From Ophiosphaerella korrae (taxonomy: Eukaryota > Ascomycota > Dothideomycetes > Pleosporales > Phaeosphaeriaceae), in assembly GCA_028456385.1 (NCBI GenBank), contig JALNQF010000047.1, positions 124,001 through 188,000 of the forward strand: 64,000 nucleotides of DNA, given 5' to 3'. The position numbers and the translations under genes were made by a program. The notes under the pieces are model-generated. The model made no database searches, had not been told where the DNA came from, and saw nothing but the letters and a program-made list of their open reading frames with translations. How positions within the stretch are numbered: the first letter of the stretch is position 1; every line of letters begins with the position of its first letter. Below are positions 1-9,966 of the stretch, piece by piece.

Positions 1-583
1 CCTACGATGGAGCGATCAGCAGCGATACATTTCCTGCCCACCATGACACTGAGAGTAGTTATACCAAGGTGGCAGTGTCATGGAAAATGCAGAGCAAATA
101 ATGGGTATTGGGAGGCCCATCGGACTGATATTTTCTTTTTCTTTTTTGAAAGTGGTGGGTACCTTTCGCTGCAATAAATTGACAATATATTCAAATATCC
201 AAACTGATCGTGATGTGTTGGTAGCATAGGGAATCTATGGAAAAGTAGGCATGTCTGTACACACACTGTGTGTGATTATATCTGCACACGCGTGTGGCAG
301 TGCGGCAGGAACAGGGGATGTCACGTGAAGACGATGGTTGCCTCCAAGCTCCTCTCATTTCATTAGCGTGGTAAACTACCACCACAAACACCCTATAGCA
401 TCTCGGAGAGCGTTTGAATGCCCTTGCTTAGCCTCAGCCAATACTTACCATAAGATCAGCGCACGGCTTTTATCTCTTGCCTGACTCCTCACCCCCGACA
501 CCGAAGATAAATCTTATTCAGCTTTCCCAGGGTCATCGTGTCTACGCTAGATCCAGGTAACGGCAAGTGCCGAGAAAGGCCCA
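1..583. other. Intergenic region left of the first gene
   Basis: No open frame with protein character is visible on either strand. The stretch holds an 11-base perfect inverted repeat (41-51 and 73-83), a T-rich tract near 130-150, and from about 540 the immediate upstream region of the first 2EXR-like gene. An open frame without ATG (511-590) runs into the first splice donor and may be a decayed first exon of that gene. Confidence 0.6.
41..83. repeat. 11-base perfect inverted repeat
   Basis: CCATGACACTG at 41-51 is the exact reverse complement of CAGTGTCATGG at 73-83, separated by 21 bases. It could form a hairpin or be a dyad protein-binding site. No function can be assigned. Confidence 0.45.
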
Positions 584-1219
584 ATGAGATGTAAGTGGAA
601 ATTTGTTCCATTCTACCTGTCTGCTGACCTTGCCTTGTAGCTACAAAAAAACCAAGCATCGTTGCTACTCAAGCTCCCAGCAGAGGCCCGGGATAAGATT
701 TGCAAGTATGTGATTGGTGATCACGATGTTTTTACAGGTCTTATTCCTTGTAAGGAGCCTTCTCAGAAGCGCTTCCTTCCCCTCACGGCACCCCACGGAA
801 ATGTCAGTAGAATGGCGTCAGAAACATGGCACATGCTTTTTGCCTTGAGCAAGGCGCCCAAGCAGCTTTATGAAGATACTCGACTTCTTCTGTACAAGCT
901 AAGCAATTTCCACATTGACCGTGGTTTCGACAAGGAAGAATTCGCCAACGAAATTGTCCTACAAAATATTACCACCATTTCATTTAGAACGCTCTTAAAC
1001 CGGAAGCCTCCCGGGATGAGCATTGGAGAGTTCCTAGAGAAGCGGTTGGTGATCTTTCCCAATCTGACTACAATTGTTGCTGTGTGCCTCGCTAAGGAAC
1101 AGCATGACATTATGGCATTTGCTGAGAAGCAGGGCTTGACAGCTATTATTCAAGATTACTCAGCATGGAGGCTTAGGGGTTGGGTTTGTTTAATGCTTGA
1201 CTGGGGGGGGGGGTGCTAG
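584..1219 (+). CDS. 2EXR/F-box-like protein (first tandem copy), 5' end uncertain
   Basis: Model join(584..590,657..1219), 189 residues. The N-terminus carries the LLKLPAEARDKICKYV pattern typical of the short LP-[AG]-E-[LA]-R segment that opens fungal 2EXR/F-box-like proteins, followed by a middle segment (KAPKQLYEDTRLLLYKL) aligning with the downstream copy (SKQLYNETSLLPFQL). Such proteins are very numerous in Pleosporales and mostly uncharacterised. The first exon is only 7 bases in this model. Other 2EXR genes here have a longer first exon ending in AT before the intron, and that arrangement would be out of frame in this gene, so a frameshift (A7 run at 645-651) or a lost start is possible. 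The C-terminus runs into a 12-13 base G homopolymer near 1203, so the last residues are unreliable too. Confidence 0.6.
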
Positions 1220-1791
1220 TTTTGCAATCTCTAGGACAACGATTGCTTAGGGTACTTACAAACTGGTAAGGTTTCCATCGAGACCGTGCATTTGATATAG
1301 CTCAAGCTTGCATCTTCTAAGAACCCTTGGGCTGAGCTATGGAGAAAACATTACACGTCTACCCTCAATTTTTCACCTCTGTCCATTATACCTGACCATA
1401 AACGTGCCTCTTAGTTGCCGTACACCAGCATCCATGTAAAGTCCAGGCTTCAATAATATTTCAGTAGGCTATAATATCGAACTCACTTATCTCTACTGAT
1501 TAGCTTGAGGTGTTTAAATTCACTGCTGGACCGAACAATCAACTTGAATCAAGTTTCACTTAGAACGTGGCTCCGTTTCTAGCTTTCATCAATCACTTGT
1601 ACCCCTGAAAACTGTAGGCTATGCCGAGTTCCATGGAATGTCGATGCTCGTGGCGCAGTGTCAGGTGTGATTGATTCACTACACGTGGGTCGATTGGCAC
1701 GTCCCGCTCATATAAGTACTTGTCATATTCTTCCACCGCCATAACATCACCAAATATATACTCATCCCAATTCCTGAGCCACACAGGCTAT
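1220..1791. other. Intergenic, nothing recognised
   Basis: AT-rich spacer between the two tandem 2EXR-like genes. Short open frames on the minus strand (for example 1593-1784) show no family resemblance. Confidence 0.6.
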
Positions 1792-2448
1792 ATGCTACAA
1801 CGAGAGAACCGTGAGAGTGCCAGAGGGCTCAACAGAATGTAAGTAATGGCCTCTGATATGTATGTGCGTTCCCTAACAGCGGATGTTTACAGGAAGAAAC
1901 AAATTTTCCCGTTCCTGAGACTCCCGGGCGAGCTTCGCAAGGAGATTTACGAAGGACTTATAGGTGGTCACGACATCTTCTCTGAATCATCAGTTGTCAT
2001 GAGTGAAAACGGCACACTCCGCGGATGTCTCGTCCCTGCAGCCAGAAAGTTCGGGGAGCTCGTTAAGCCGACGGTGCGCGTGTGGAATCAAATGTTCAAT
2101 CTGAGCATGGTGTCGAAGCAGCTCTACAATGAAACCAGTCTGCTTCCATTCCAGCTCAATACGTGGAATCTTCACGACGACTTCTTCTACTTGCTCAGAG
2201 ATTTCAGAGTGTACTGGATTACCACGATCTCATTGGGTCCCTGGCTTAATTACACCGCACTACCACTCAAAGTCGACATGGATTTAATCGACGGGTTGTG
2301 CAGTTGTAAGAATCTAACTAAGATTGTACTGTTAGGTGAACACTGCCTGGACTTGATGCGTCGGGACGAGAAAGATGCATGGCAACTTTTTGACCAGTTG
2401 GGGTTGGATTTTTGGGTTGATCTTGACTTTGATTGTTTGGAAGACTAA
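1792..2448 (+). CDS. 2EXR/F-box-like protein (second tandem copy)
   Basis: Model join(1792..1838,1893..2448), 200 residues. Exon 1 encodes a short basic leader. The 54-base intron has a GTAAGT donor and a CTAAC branch site and splits an ATG codon after AT, restoring the frame into KKQIFPFLRLPGELRKEIYE. That LPGELR segment is the hallmark opening of fungal 2EXR/F-box-like proteins. The copy matches the upstream gene in order of motifs: a GGHDIF/GDHDVF segment near residue 40, then SKQLYNETSLLPFQL and ITTISL. A role in substrate recognition by SCF-like complexes is sometimes supposed for this group but is not shown here. The shared orientation and adjacency point to tandem duplication with strong divergence. 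Confidence 0.72.
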
Positions 2449-2872
2449 ATTTATGTCGCGTCATCCAGGTCAAAGTATCCACCGTTCATTGTCAAACGTG
2501 AGTATAGGCGTACTTGAACTCCAGGAAGAAAGTTTCAGTCACTGCGATATCTTGAACAAGGAAAATGCGATTACCGGATGAGCATTTACAAACTCATCGC
2601 GCTAGATATATAGGCGTTCATCTTCCATAGAGTCAATGATCATATTTCCTAATTATAGCTACCGAGAGCTAACCATCACTCCTATCAGCTGCACTCCAAA
2701 AAGTTATACTCATAGTTCACAAGAATGCATAGGGTATACATAATTTGGTATCATGTCCTCGCTTTTGCGGATTAATATATACGGTGGCTCTGCCACACCA
2801 ATTTTACACACTAAAGAACTCGATGCTTGGTCCACAAGCCATAGCTACTCAATCAAGAGAGCTATATTGCAT
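2449..2872. other. Convergent intergenic region
   Basis: Lies between the 3' ends of the second 2EXR gene (plus) and the EKPAA-repeat gene (minus), and presumably holds both terminator regions. The short plus-strand frame at 2375-2581 is a shadow of the 2EXR gene end. Confidence 0.5.
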
Positions 2873-4831
2873 CTATGCTACTGGATGGATAGGGGCAGGA
2901 GCGGGAGCAGCCTCGGCGGCGGGCTTCTCGGCAGGCTTCTCCTTCTGGGCAACCTCGGCGGCGGGCTTCTCGGCAGGCTTCTCCTTCTGGGCAACCTCGG
3001 CGGCGGGCTTCTCCTCTTGAGCAGCGGGCTTCTCAGCGGGCTTCTCCTCCTGAACAACCTCAGCGGCTGGCTTTTCGGCGACGGGCTTTTCGGCAGCGGG
3101 CTTCTCTGCAGCAGGCTTCTCGGCAACGGGTTTCTCGGCAGCAGGCTTCTCAGCAGCGGGTTTCTCGGCAGCAGGCTTCTCAGCAGCGGGTTTCTCGGCA
3201 GCGGGTTTCTCTGCGGCAGGCTTCTCTGCAGCAGGCTTTTCGGCAGCAGGCTTCTCGTGAACGGCTTCAGCGGCTGGCTTCTCCTTGACGGCCTGAGCAT
3301 CCTTCTCCTTTTGAGCGGCATCTGCGGCAACCATCTCCTTATGCTTGGCCTCAGCAGCAACCATCTCCTTGTGCTTAGCCTCAGCGGCAGCCTTCTCCTT
3401 CTCAGCGGCGGCCATGGCGTCCTTTTCCTTCTGAGCGGCGTCCTTGGCGGCCTGTTCCATTTGAGCGATCTCAGCAGCAGCCTTTTCTTTCGCGGCACCC
3501 TCAGCTAGAGCCATTTCCTTGTGCTTGGCCTCGGCGGCGGCCTTTTCCTTCTGGGCCTTCTCGGCAGCCATGGCTTGCTTGTGAGCTTCAGCAGCGGCGG
3601 CCTTCTCGCGTTGAGCGGCCTCCAAGTGGGCAGCTTCCATGGCCTTCTTTTCGGCAGCGGCTTCCTCTTTTGCGGCGCCTTCGGCCATGGCCTTTTCCTT
3701 TTGGGCGAGTTCAGCAGCGGCCTTCTCCTTCTGGAGTTTATCAGCAGCAGCCTTGGCCATCTCTTGTTCAGCTTGAGCAGCCATTTCCTTGTGCTTGGCC
3801 TCAGCAGCAGCCTTTTCCTTTGCGAGTGCCTCAAGTTCAGCCTGCTTCTGTTTCTCAGCTTCGTTCATAACCTTTTCATTGTTTCCCATGGCTGCCTTCT
3901 CCTCGTTAGCCTTGTCTTGAGCGGCCTTGTCATTCTTAGCGACAGCACCCTCAGCACCGGCAACAACTGGAAGAAAGATAGCTATTATTTATTAGTAAGA
4001 GATACTAAAACCGTAGGAATCAGACTTACCCCACTCGCCCTCAGCAGTGACGTTCTTATTCAAGTTCAATGTGACCTCATTCTCTTCGGCCTCAAACTCA
4101 AGCTCACCAAGAGTCTCAGCGATGACAAAAGAGCCAACCTCAGCGCATAGCTTTCCAACCTGCGCCTTGGTGATGTCTTTACCCGCCAAACCGGCGCTGG
4201 TTACATCAAAGATGTAGTCGATTTTGGACAATGTGAGGCCCGCACCCTTGCTCTGGGCAAGTTTGACGACGTAGCTGTTTGGTTCAATGGCCTCGAAGCC
4301 TGTCGGTGGGGCGGCAGCAGCGGCACCAGCCTTCTCAGTGATGGTGATCTCATCAGCAGCCTTGTTCTGGAACTCGAACTCAAACTTTCCAACAGTCTAG
4401 ACGAAGGTTAGACAGTAACTAGCTAGAACTGGGACATAATCGACATACGCTGGGCGTGAAGACAAGGTCTTGCTTCAAATCATCGCCCTTGACGGCGACG
4501 GCGGTATCGAAAGCACTCTCAATCTCAACTTCATCTATTTGATGTCAGAGGTGGAGACATATTTATGGAGATCAATAAACATACTCTCTTTTGCGGCCTC
4601 TTTTTGTCCAGCCTCCTGTTGTTTGGCCTCTTTTTTCTGTGCTCCTTGTCCACCAACTTCCTTGACCTGCTGGAGTTCGGCACGCTGGTTGCGGCGGCGG
4701 AGCGTGATGGGATGTGCCACACTACCTAGGGTGTCTGCATTGCGTGCAGCAAGTGCGGCAGTGGGACGAGCAACTACCGTCGCCGGGATAGAGAGGGCGC
4801 AGAAAGCGAGTGTGATAATCTTGCTATGCAT
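2873..4831 (-). CDS. Secreted-type Ala/Lys/Glu-rich protein with EKPAA repeat tail
   Basis: Model complement(join(2873..3966,4030..4396,4449..4534,4585..4831)), 597 residues. All three introns (50-63 bases) have good donors (GTATGT, GTATGT, GTAAGT) and keep frame. Residues 1-21 ([21 protein letters not shown]) form a classic signal peptide. A basic stretch with RRR follows and could be a Kex2-type site. Residues about 82-260 look like a folded, beta-rich domain. About 260-460 is a charged alanine-rich coiled coil built on [17 protein letters not shown] units. About 461-597 is a low-complexity tail of EKPAA repeats ending in [11 protein letters not shown]. No hydrophobic GPI signal is seen at the C-terminus. 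The repeat tail suggests a cell-wall or matrix-associated extended protein, which is inference. I do not recognise a named family. The antisense strand is open over the repeat because of its composition, not because it codes. Confidence 0.82.
2915..3260 (-). repeat. In-gene minisatellite: 42-base duplication plus 15-base EKPAA units
   Basis: Two near-identical 42-base units ([14 protein letters not shown]) lie between about 2917 and 3005. They are followed upstream in the protein by about a dozen 15-base units encoding EKPAA or EKPVA between about 3065 and 3255. Such arrays often vary in length between isolates. Confidence 0.8.
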
Positions 4832-7208
4832 GGTCGCTGTATAAAAAGTCTCAAATGAGTAGAATAGATGGAACCAATAAACGAGCGGACCGGCCGAAAG
4901 AAACGAATTCAATGAATGAATGGAAGGGAAAGGAAGGAAAGTATGAAACTGGAGGACTGGAATGATGGTTGATGCTGATGAGCAGCATGGTACCTTTAAG
5001 TACGATGACCTTTTTCGAGTCTATCATCACCAAAACCTTGACTCTAGGACAAACAGGTGCTACGCCGCTTCGAACCTACCCTAACGGGTGCCAAAACTCC
5101 CCGTACCTTGGCGCTGTACGAGGCGTCAAGCTGGAGATGAGCAGGCAGGTCGGTGCATGCCCCAAACGGAAGAAGAAGAAGGTACTAGGCCCATCGCTAA
5201 GATCCTGCTCCTGCACGATGCCCAAACATTGCATCCCGAATCCGAGTTTACCGCCTGGGCGAGTGCCTAGGGTTCTAGCGAATACTGGTATCCTAGGTTA
5301 TGAACATTCGAAAAATTCGATGCAACAAAGCCAAGTGTTGCAAGCTCGCTGCGCCGGTACTAAGCATCAAAATGCTTCTATTCAGAGCCTCGATTTGATA
5401 TAGCTCCGGCCGGAGGCCACTCTGGCCAATCAACGGTTAGGATAGCGGAGGTAGGCTGGCAACACGAAGGATTGCTGAGACCATGTCCAGGGGCATGAGA
5501 TTTCTTGGAAGCTGGGCATTTGCTTGACTTATGAACATTCCACTGCTCCTTCATTAGAGTCACTGCATGGAGGATTTGTCCGCCCATGCGCGGAGTTGTG
5601 CGGACTTGGTATGCGCCCACAAACAATATGCCTTACAGGTGGTGTTTTGTTATGCCTTACGGATGGTGTTTGAGGTTGGAGCCTCGCACGATAGTGAAAC
5701 CAGGCGACTTTTTTTTACAGGTTTGAGGGACCTTCTAGTCCACAACAAGACTAGCGAGATGCTAGAAGTGACCTCCCATGCAAACATCACCTTTCCGCCC
5801 CTAAAGATCTGATACAACATGCTAGATCCAGCTGCAACTACTTCCTCTCACGATAATGCACTGGACGGCGACCAATCACGATGCAGGATAGTCAACTTCA
5901 GCCTTGTCGTCTGGGTTCTCGACCCTAGCAATGACTTCGGCCTGAGGCTTTCCGACCTCTTTCCCTCCGTCTGAGCCGATGCAGTGCCACTTGTTGGTAT
6001 TCCAGGTTTTGGTCATCACATGCAATCCTAAAGTTTTTTGAACTGCGCGTGGTCTCACTCTGGAGCCAGGCGATTTTCTGTTCGATCAGTGGTGCCACCT
6101 ACCTACGAACCAGCAGATCTGTAATATTAGACGGGGTGCATTGGTTGTTCCATTTGTGCCATTATCATCATTCGTGCTTTTTTCAGCGAAACGATGAAAT
6201 ACCATGCATTATCTCCGGCTCAAACTAGTTTGAATGACAAATTTCTGCCTGTTCAGCGGAGATGGCCAAGGCATTGGTGATAGGTTTACTGGGGAGATGT
6301 TTGAGAAAACAGGAAAACTCTTTCTATTCATAGCCGCAGTGTCAAATCCTGGATATCAAATTGTTGTTTGTGACTCTGAAAGCGTTGGTAGCAACCTAGT
6401 ATGCATTTATGAATAATACCCTATAATTCTCTTCAAAACACTAGAAGTACATAGCTTTCGTGACTCAGATTATTCTTCCTCCTATGCTAGTGGTGTAAAT
6501 ATAAACTTTTGACAGGCAAGCACCATACGGCTTAGTTGTATCAGTATTCTTCTCCGTTGAATACCGGTCCTTGTAAGGCTTGTTGTTAAAAGAAGTTAGT
6601 TTCAGCAATAAATCTCCTGATGCCCCACAAGAAAAGAATATATAGCAATGCTTCCCTGCTACTTCTCTAACTTCGGAACATACCCCTATCTCTGCTAATT
6701 CTTGAGGAGCGGAGGATATTCTTTTGCTAAGACACAGGTTCCACTGTGTAGTCTGGACGGTAATCTCCAAGATCTTCCATCTACCGTAGGAAAATGTGAT
6801 AGATTTCTTCGAAAAACTCAAAATCACAGTGATATTCAACTAGCTATCCGCTAATTTGAATGCCCATCCACGTTCTTGTACTATTTACCTAGGACATAAT
6901 TCCGCGCAGTAGACTTTAAAATATCCCGAAAAATATTTTAAGCCTGGCTACTACAAAAATACTAAATGCCGATAATAGCACAAACGTCACTGGTTTTACA
7001 TGCTTGAACAGTGCACTGTGTAGGTATTCCAACTAGGATGGCTCCTGTAAACTTCCCGACAGTCTAAAATAACATTGGAGGCGGAAGAAAATTATCCTTC
7101 TGTCAAGTTCATTTAACACCCTAGTACAATGTATAACTCGATTCTCCCGATCTGTGTGCCCGGTCCATACCCGTTTCTGGCCCTATCATGTTCCTGGTTA
7201 AAAATAGC
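4832..7208. other. Gene-poor region, partly AT-rich
   Basis: About 2.4 kb between two minus-strand genes. The right end holds the promoter side of the EKPAA gene (4832 to about 5040) and the left side of 7208 is NOP14 3' sequence. Between about 6100 and 7100 the sequence is clearly AT-rich and only short frames occur, none with recognisable motifs. It could be a decayed repeat, but no terminal repeats, target-site duplications or transposase motifs can be seen by eye. Confidence 0.5.
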
Positions 7209-9716
7209 CTAACCCCTCTGCCTTTTCCTCTTCTCTCGCTCATACTCATTTTTTTCTCTTCCCTCCTCACCCTGGATCTCCGCCACAAGCCTCTTGTACT
7301 TCTCCTCATACTTCTGATCTCTCTCCTTCTTGTCCCTGAGCTTCTCCCTCGCAATGAAGTTCGCGTCCTTGCGCAGTTCTCTGAGTGCACCCTTCTTCTC
7401 GCGCTTGTACTCCTTCTGGAGTTTCGCGGCTTCGGAGCGCTCTTTGTCGGGGTCATAGTGCTTGTTGGGATCGAAGGATTCTTCGAACTTGGGTATGCTT
7501 GTCTTGATAGGGAGAGGGCGGTGATTGTGGAGCAGTTGGGGACGGCGGCGGAGGCGCGCAGCCGTGAGACGAACGTTGAGTGTTTGCAGAGCAGACTTTT
7601 GGGCCGCGGATTTCAGTGGGCCGAGGAGGGGGGTGAAGATTTCGGTAAATGATGGAGATGTGGACCAGAGGTCGGCGGCTGTAAGAATGTTCTTAGAATG
7701 GGCGACGAGGAGTTCTTTCGAAGTGTAAGACGACTTGATACAGAGAATTGTGTATCGAATCAATTCTGGAACATATCGTTTGGAAAGTCTCTGGTAATGG
7801 AGGCACAATGCGCCAAGGTAAGCTCCAGTGGCAACATCTTTGGTGGATGATGGTGTGGTTAAACCCATCCACCGCGCCATGAGTGTGATGGCGGGAGTGA
7901 CTACCTGATGGAAGTGATCAGATGTGGGATAGATGGACCCGATCGCCGTTAGAAGAGACAAGTCTCCTAGAGTAGGGTTGTTCAAGACTTGGAGCTGCTT
8001 GAGTTGCTCTCTAAACTGTGTAGCAATCTGTACCGGATAGGATCGCGATAGTGAGTGAACATGCCGGATGATTGATTCGATGGCCGCTAATGGAGGGGCT
8101 GGCACCTGGTTTGAAAGATATGCAACGTGATCAACAAGTGCGCAAGCAAAGTCTGCAAGCTTGTTCTTGTTGTCCGAATGTAGCCCAGCATGATACAGTG
8201 CTCGAATCCTCTGGATGACGGTAGGGATATTTTCAGAGGGGACATCCTTGAAGACTTTGAGAAGCTCTTCATGTGAACGTGGACATGGATAAGTGTATGC
8301 AAGCTTGGATGATGTAGCATCCGCGCCGATGGTAAGTACGCCATTGACAGCCTTTGGTTGCTCCTTCGGCTTAGCGGGCAGAACGTTTTTCAAAAAGTCT
8401 GCCTCATCATCGTCCATAGCCATGGTATCATCGATCTGTGACCCCTCATCCGACTCATCATCGGAGAAATCAGCTTCCGAGTCGGTAGCGACGAGATCAT
8501 CATCCATGAGAAAATCATCTTCATCTTCAACGCCCTCGGGTCTGCTGGATGGCCGAGGGGCGGCCCCAAGTCCAAATTCCGCCGCGTCGTCATTGTCCGT
8601 CTCCAAATCATCATCATCTTTTTTCTGAGGCTCCTCGTCGTCACTTGTAGGTTCGCCCCTCATACGTTTCATGCGCTTTTGCTCTAGCTCCTTCAAACGA
8701 TTGGCTTCTTCTTTTGCCTTCTCTGCTTCCGTTTTTGTCCGTTCTGTGGGCTTTGCGCGCTCGTCTTGCAGCATCTGGCGCACTCTTGTGTCGTACTCCT
8801 TGTCCTTTGCCGCCTGTGAACTGCCAGCAAGTAATGCTGCCCGGTCAGCATTCATGGCAAAGTCGACTTGTGGTGCTTCTTTGGGTTTTTCAGTCTCTGG
8901 CTTCTTGTTCATATGATTTCGAAGCGCAGCTAGAACGTCATTCAAATCTTTATCAAGCTCTTCCCGAAGCTCATCGTCGTCTTCTTTTTGTGCCTGCCGT
9001 TCGTACTTGTGCTGTTTAGATTTGGCGATGACTTCCTTCATGACCTCTGCCTTACTCTTCTTCCTCTCTGGCTGCTCTTCCTCAGGCGCGTCGCCATCCA
9101 TTTCATCGTCGGCATCCTCTCTCCTTCTCTTCTTTTTCAAAAATCCATCTTCGCCTTCATCACCACTCGAACTTCCAATACTCGCAGCATCATAGTCCTC
9201 TTCCCCAATATCGTGGTCAAAGGTAAGGCGTTGCCCACCGTGTGTAAGCTGCGCCTCGTCATCCCCGTCCTCCAGGTCAAACATGCTCCCACTCCTCTTC
9301 CTCAGCTGCTCCTTCTCAAACCTCGCCATCATGCGGTCCTCCAGACTCATGGTCGGGTCATTTTCGCCTATTCTTCGGTCTAAAATGCCACCGACCTTGT
9401 TCTTCCTATTCATCTCTGGCAGCAAAGACTTCCTGCGGGCCTCTTCGCCCTGGCTCTTCGTAACACCAGGTCTGCCCAATTGCGTCTTGGAGCCACTCGC
9501 ATTGTTGGACACATATTCAAACTTCTGGGGCCGTGCCAGATGCTTAAACTCGAAAGGGTTGAACGATTCGCGGATCGAGGCGAGGGCAGAATATCGCTGG
9601 GCGCGAGCGTCGGCGTTTTTGTTTTGCGACTTCTTCTGTTTCTTGGATTTTTGGGGGCCGGTGATGCCTTGTTCGCGAAGTGAGGCCTTGAGCCGCTTGA
9701 GCTGAGAGGGCGGCAT
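7209..9716 (-). CDS. NOP14: NOP14, nucleolar 40S ribosomal subunit biogenesis factor
   Basis: One uninterrupted frame of 835 residues, close to the usual Nop14 length. The start was set at the methionine of MPPSQLKRLKASLREQG, because the upstream in-frame extension is not Nop14-like. The N-terminal region has the family's FEFKHLARPQKFEYV-like segment. The middle is highly acidic (for example the DDDDLETDND and DEDDFLMDDDL stretches). The C-terminal part is the helical Nop14 domain ending in a conserved segment around RPLPIKTSIPKFEESFDP and a basic lysine/arginine-rich tail. Nop14 is part of the SSU processome, works with Noc4, Emg1 and Enp1-type factors, and is needed for 18S rRNA maturation. 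The gene is divergent from the unknown gene at 9967 with only about 250 bases between start codons. Confidence 0.93.
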   Translation of the reverse strand: MPPSQLKRLKASLREQGITGPQKSKKQKKSQNKNADARAQRYSALASIRESFNPFEFKHLARPQKFEYVSNNASGSKTQLGRPGVTKSQGEEARRKSLLPEMNRKNKVGGILDRRIGENDPTMSLEDRMMARFEKEQLRKRSGSMFDLEDGDDEAQLTHGGQRLTFDHDIGEEDYDAASIGSSSGDEGEDGFLKKKRRREDADDEMDGDAPEEEQPERKKSKAEVMKEVIAKSKQHKYERQAQKEDDDELREELDKDLNDVLAALRNHMNKKPETEKPKEAPQVDFAMNADRAALLAGSSQAAKDKEYDTRVRQMLQDERAKPTERTKTEAEKAKEEANRLKELEQKRMKRMRGEPTSDDEEPQKKDDDDLETDNDDAAEFGLGAAPRPSSRPEGVEDEDDFLMDDDLVATDSEADFSDDESDEGSQIDDTMAMDDDEADFLKNVLPAKPKEQPKAVNGVLTIGADATSSKLAYTYPCPRSHEELLKVFKDVPSENIPTVIQRIRALYHAGLHSDNKNKLADFACALVDHVAYLSNQVPAPPLAAIESIIRHVHSLSRSYPVQIATQFREQLKQLQVLNNPTLGDLSLLTAIGSIYPTSDHFHQVVTPAITLMARWMGLTTPSSTKDVATGAYLGALCLHYQRLSKRYVPELIRYTILCIKSSYTSKELLVAHSKNILTAADLWSTSPSFTEIFTPLLGPLKSAAQKSALQTLNVRLTAARLRRRPQLLHNHRPLPIKTSIPKFEESFDPNKHYDPDKERSEAAKLQKEYKREKKGALRELRKDANFIAREKLRDKKERDQKYEEKYKRLVAEIQGEEGREKNEYEREKRKRQRG

Positions 9717-9966
9717 AATGGGTGAAGGCTGGCACCGCACACAACTTTGGAGACGCGGTTGTCTTGCTGTCTGGTCCTCGAGATGCGCGAGCTTCCAAAA
9801 TTTCTGCCAAGATTCCGGGGTCCACATTATCAAGTTAGCGTCGAACGACCCCTGCTCCGGATGCGGCAACCGACATCATCGACACTGCCTGCATGACCTT
9901 CACGCCAACATTCCGTACATCTAGTCCTGGTTGCATGTATCGCACAATGCCCGCCAAACAACGACC
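9717..9966. promoter_or_regulatory. Shared divergent promoter region (NOP14 / unknown gene)
   Basis: 250 bases separate the two divergent start codons, so both promoters must lie here or inside leaders. No confident TATA or factor site was recognised. Confidence 0.5.

Noticed and set aside
2753..4150. Long plus-strand open frames rich in Gly, Leu and Ser
   Set aside because: They are antisense to the EKPAA/coiled-coil gene. Their composition mirrors the GCN-rich codons of the real minus-strand protein, and they have no domain character.
7188..9705. Several plus-strand frames up to about 150 codons
   Set aside because: They lie antisense within NOP14, whose minus-strand frame is continuous and clearly homologous.
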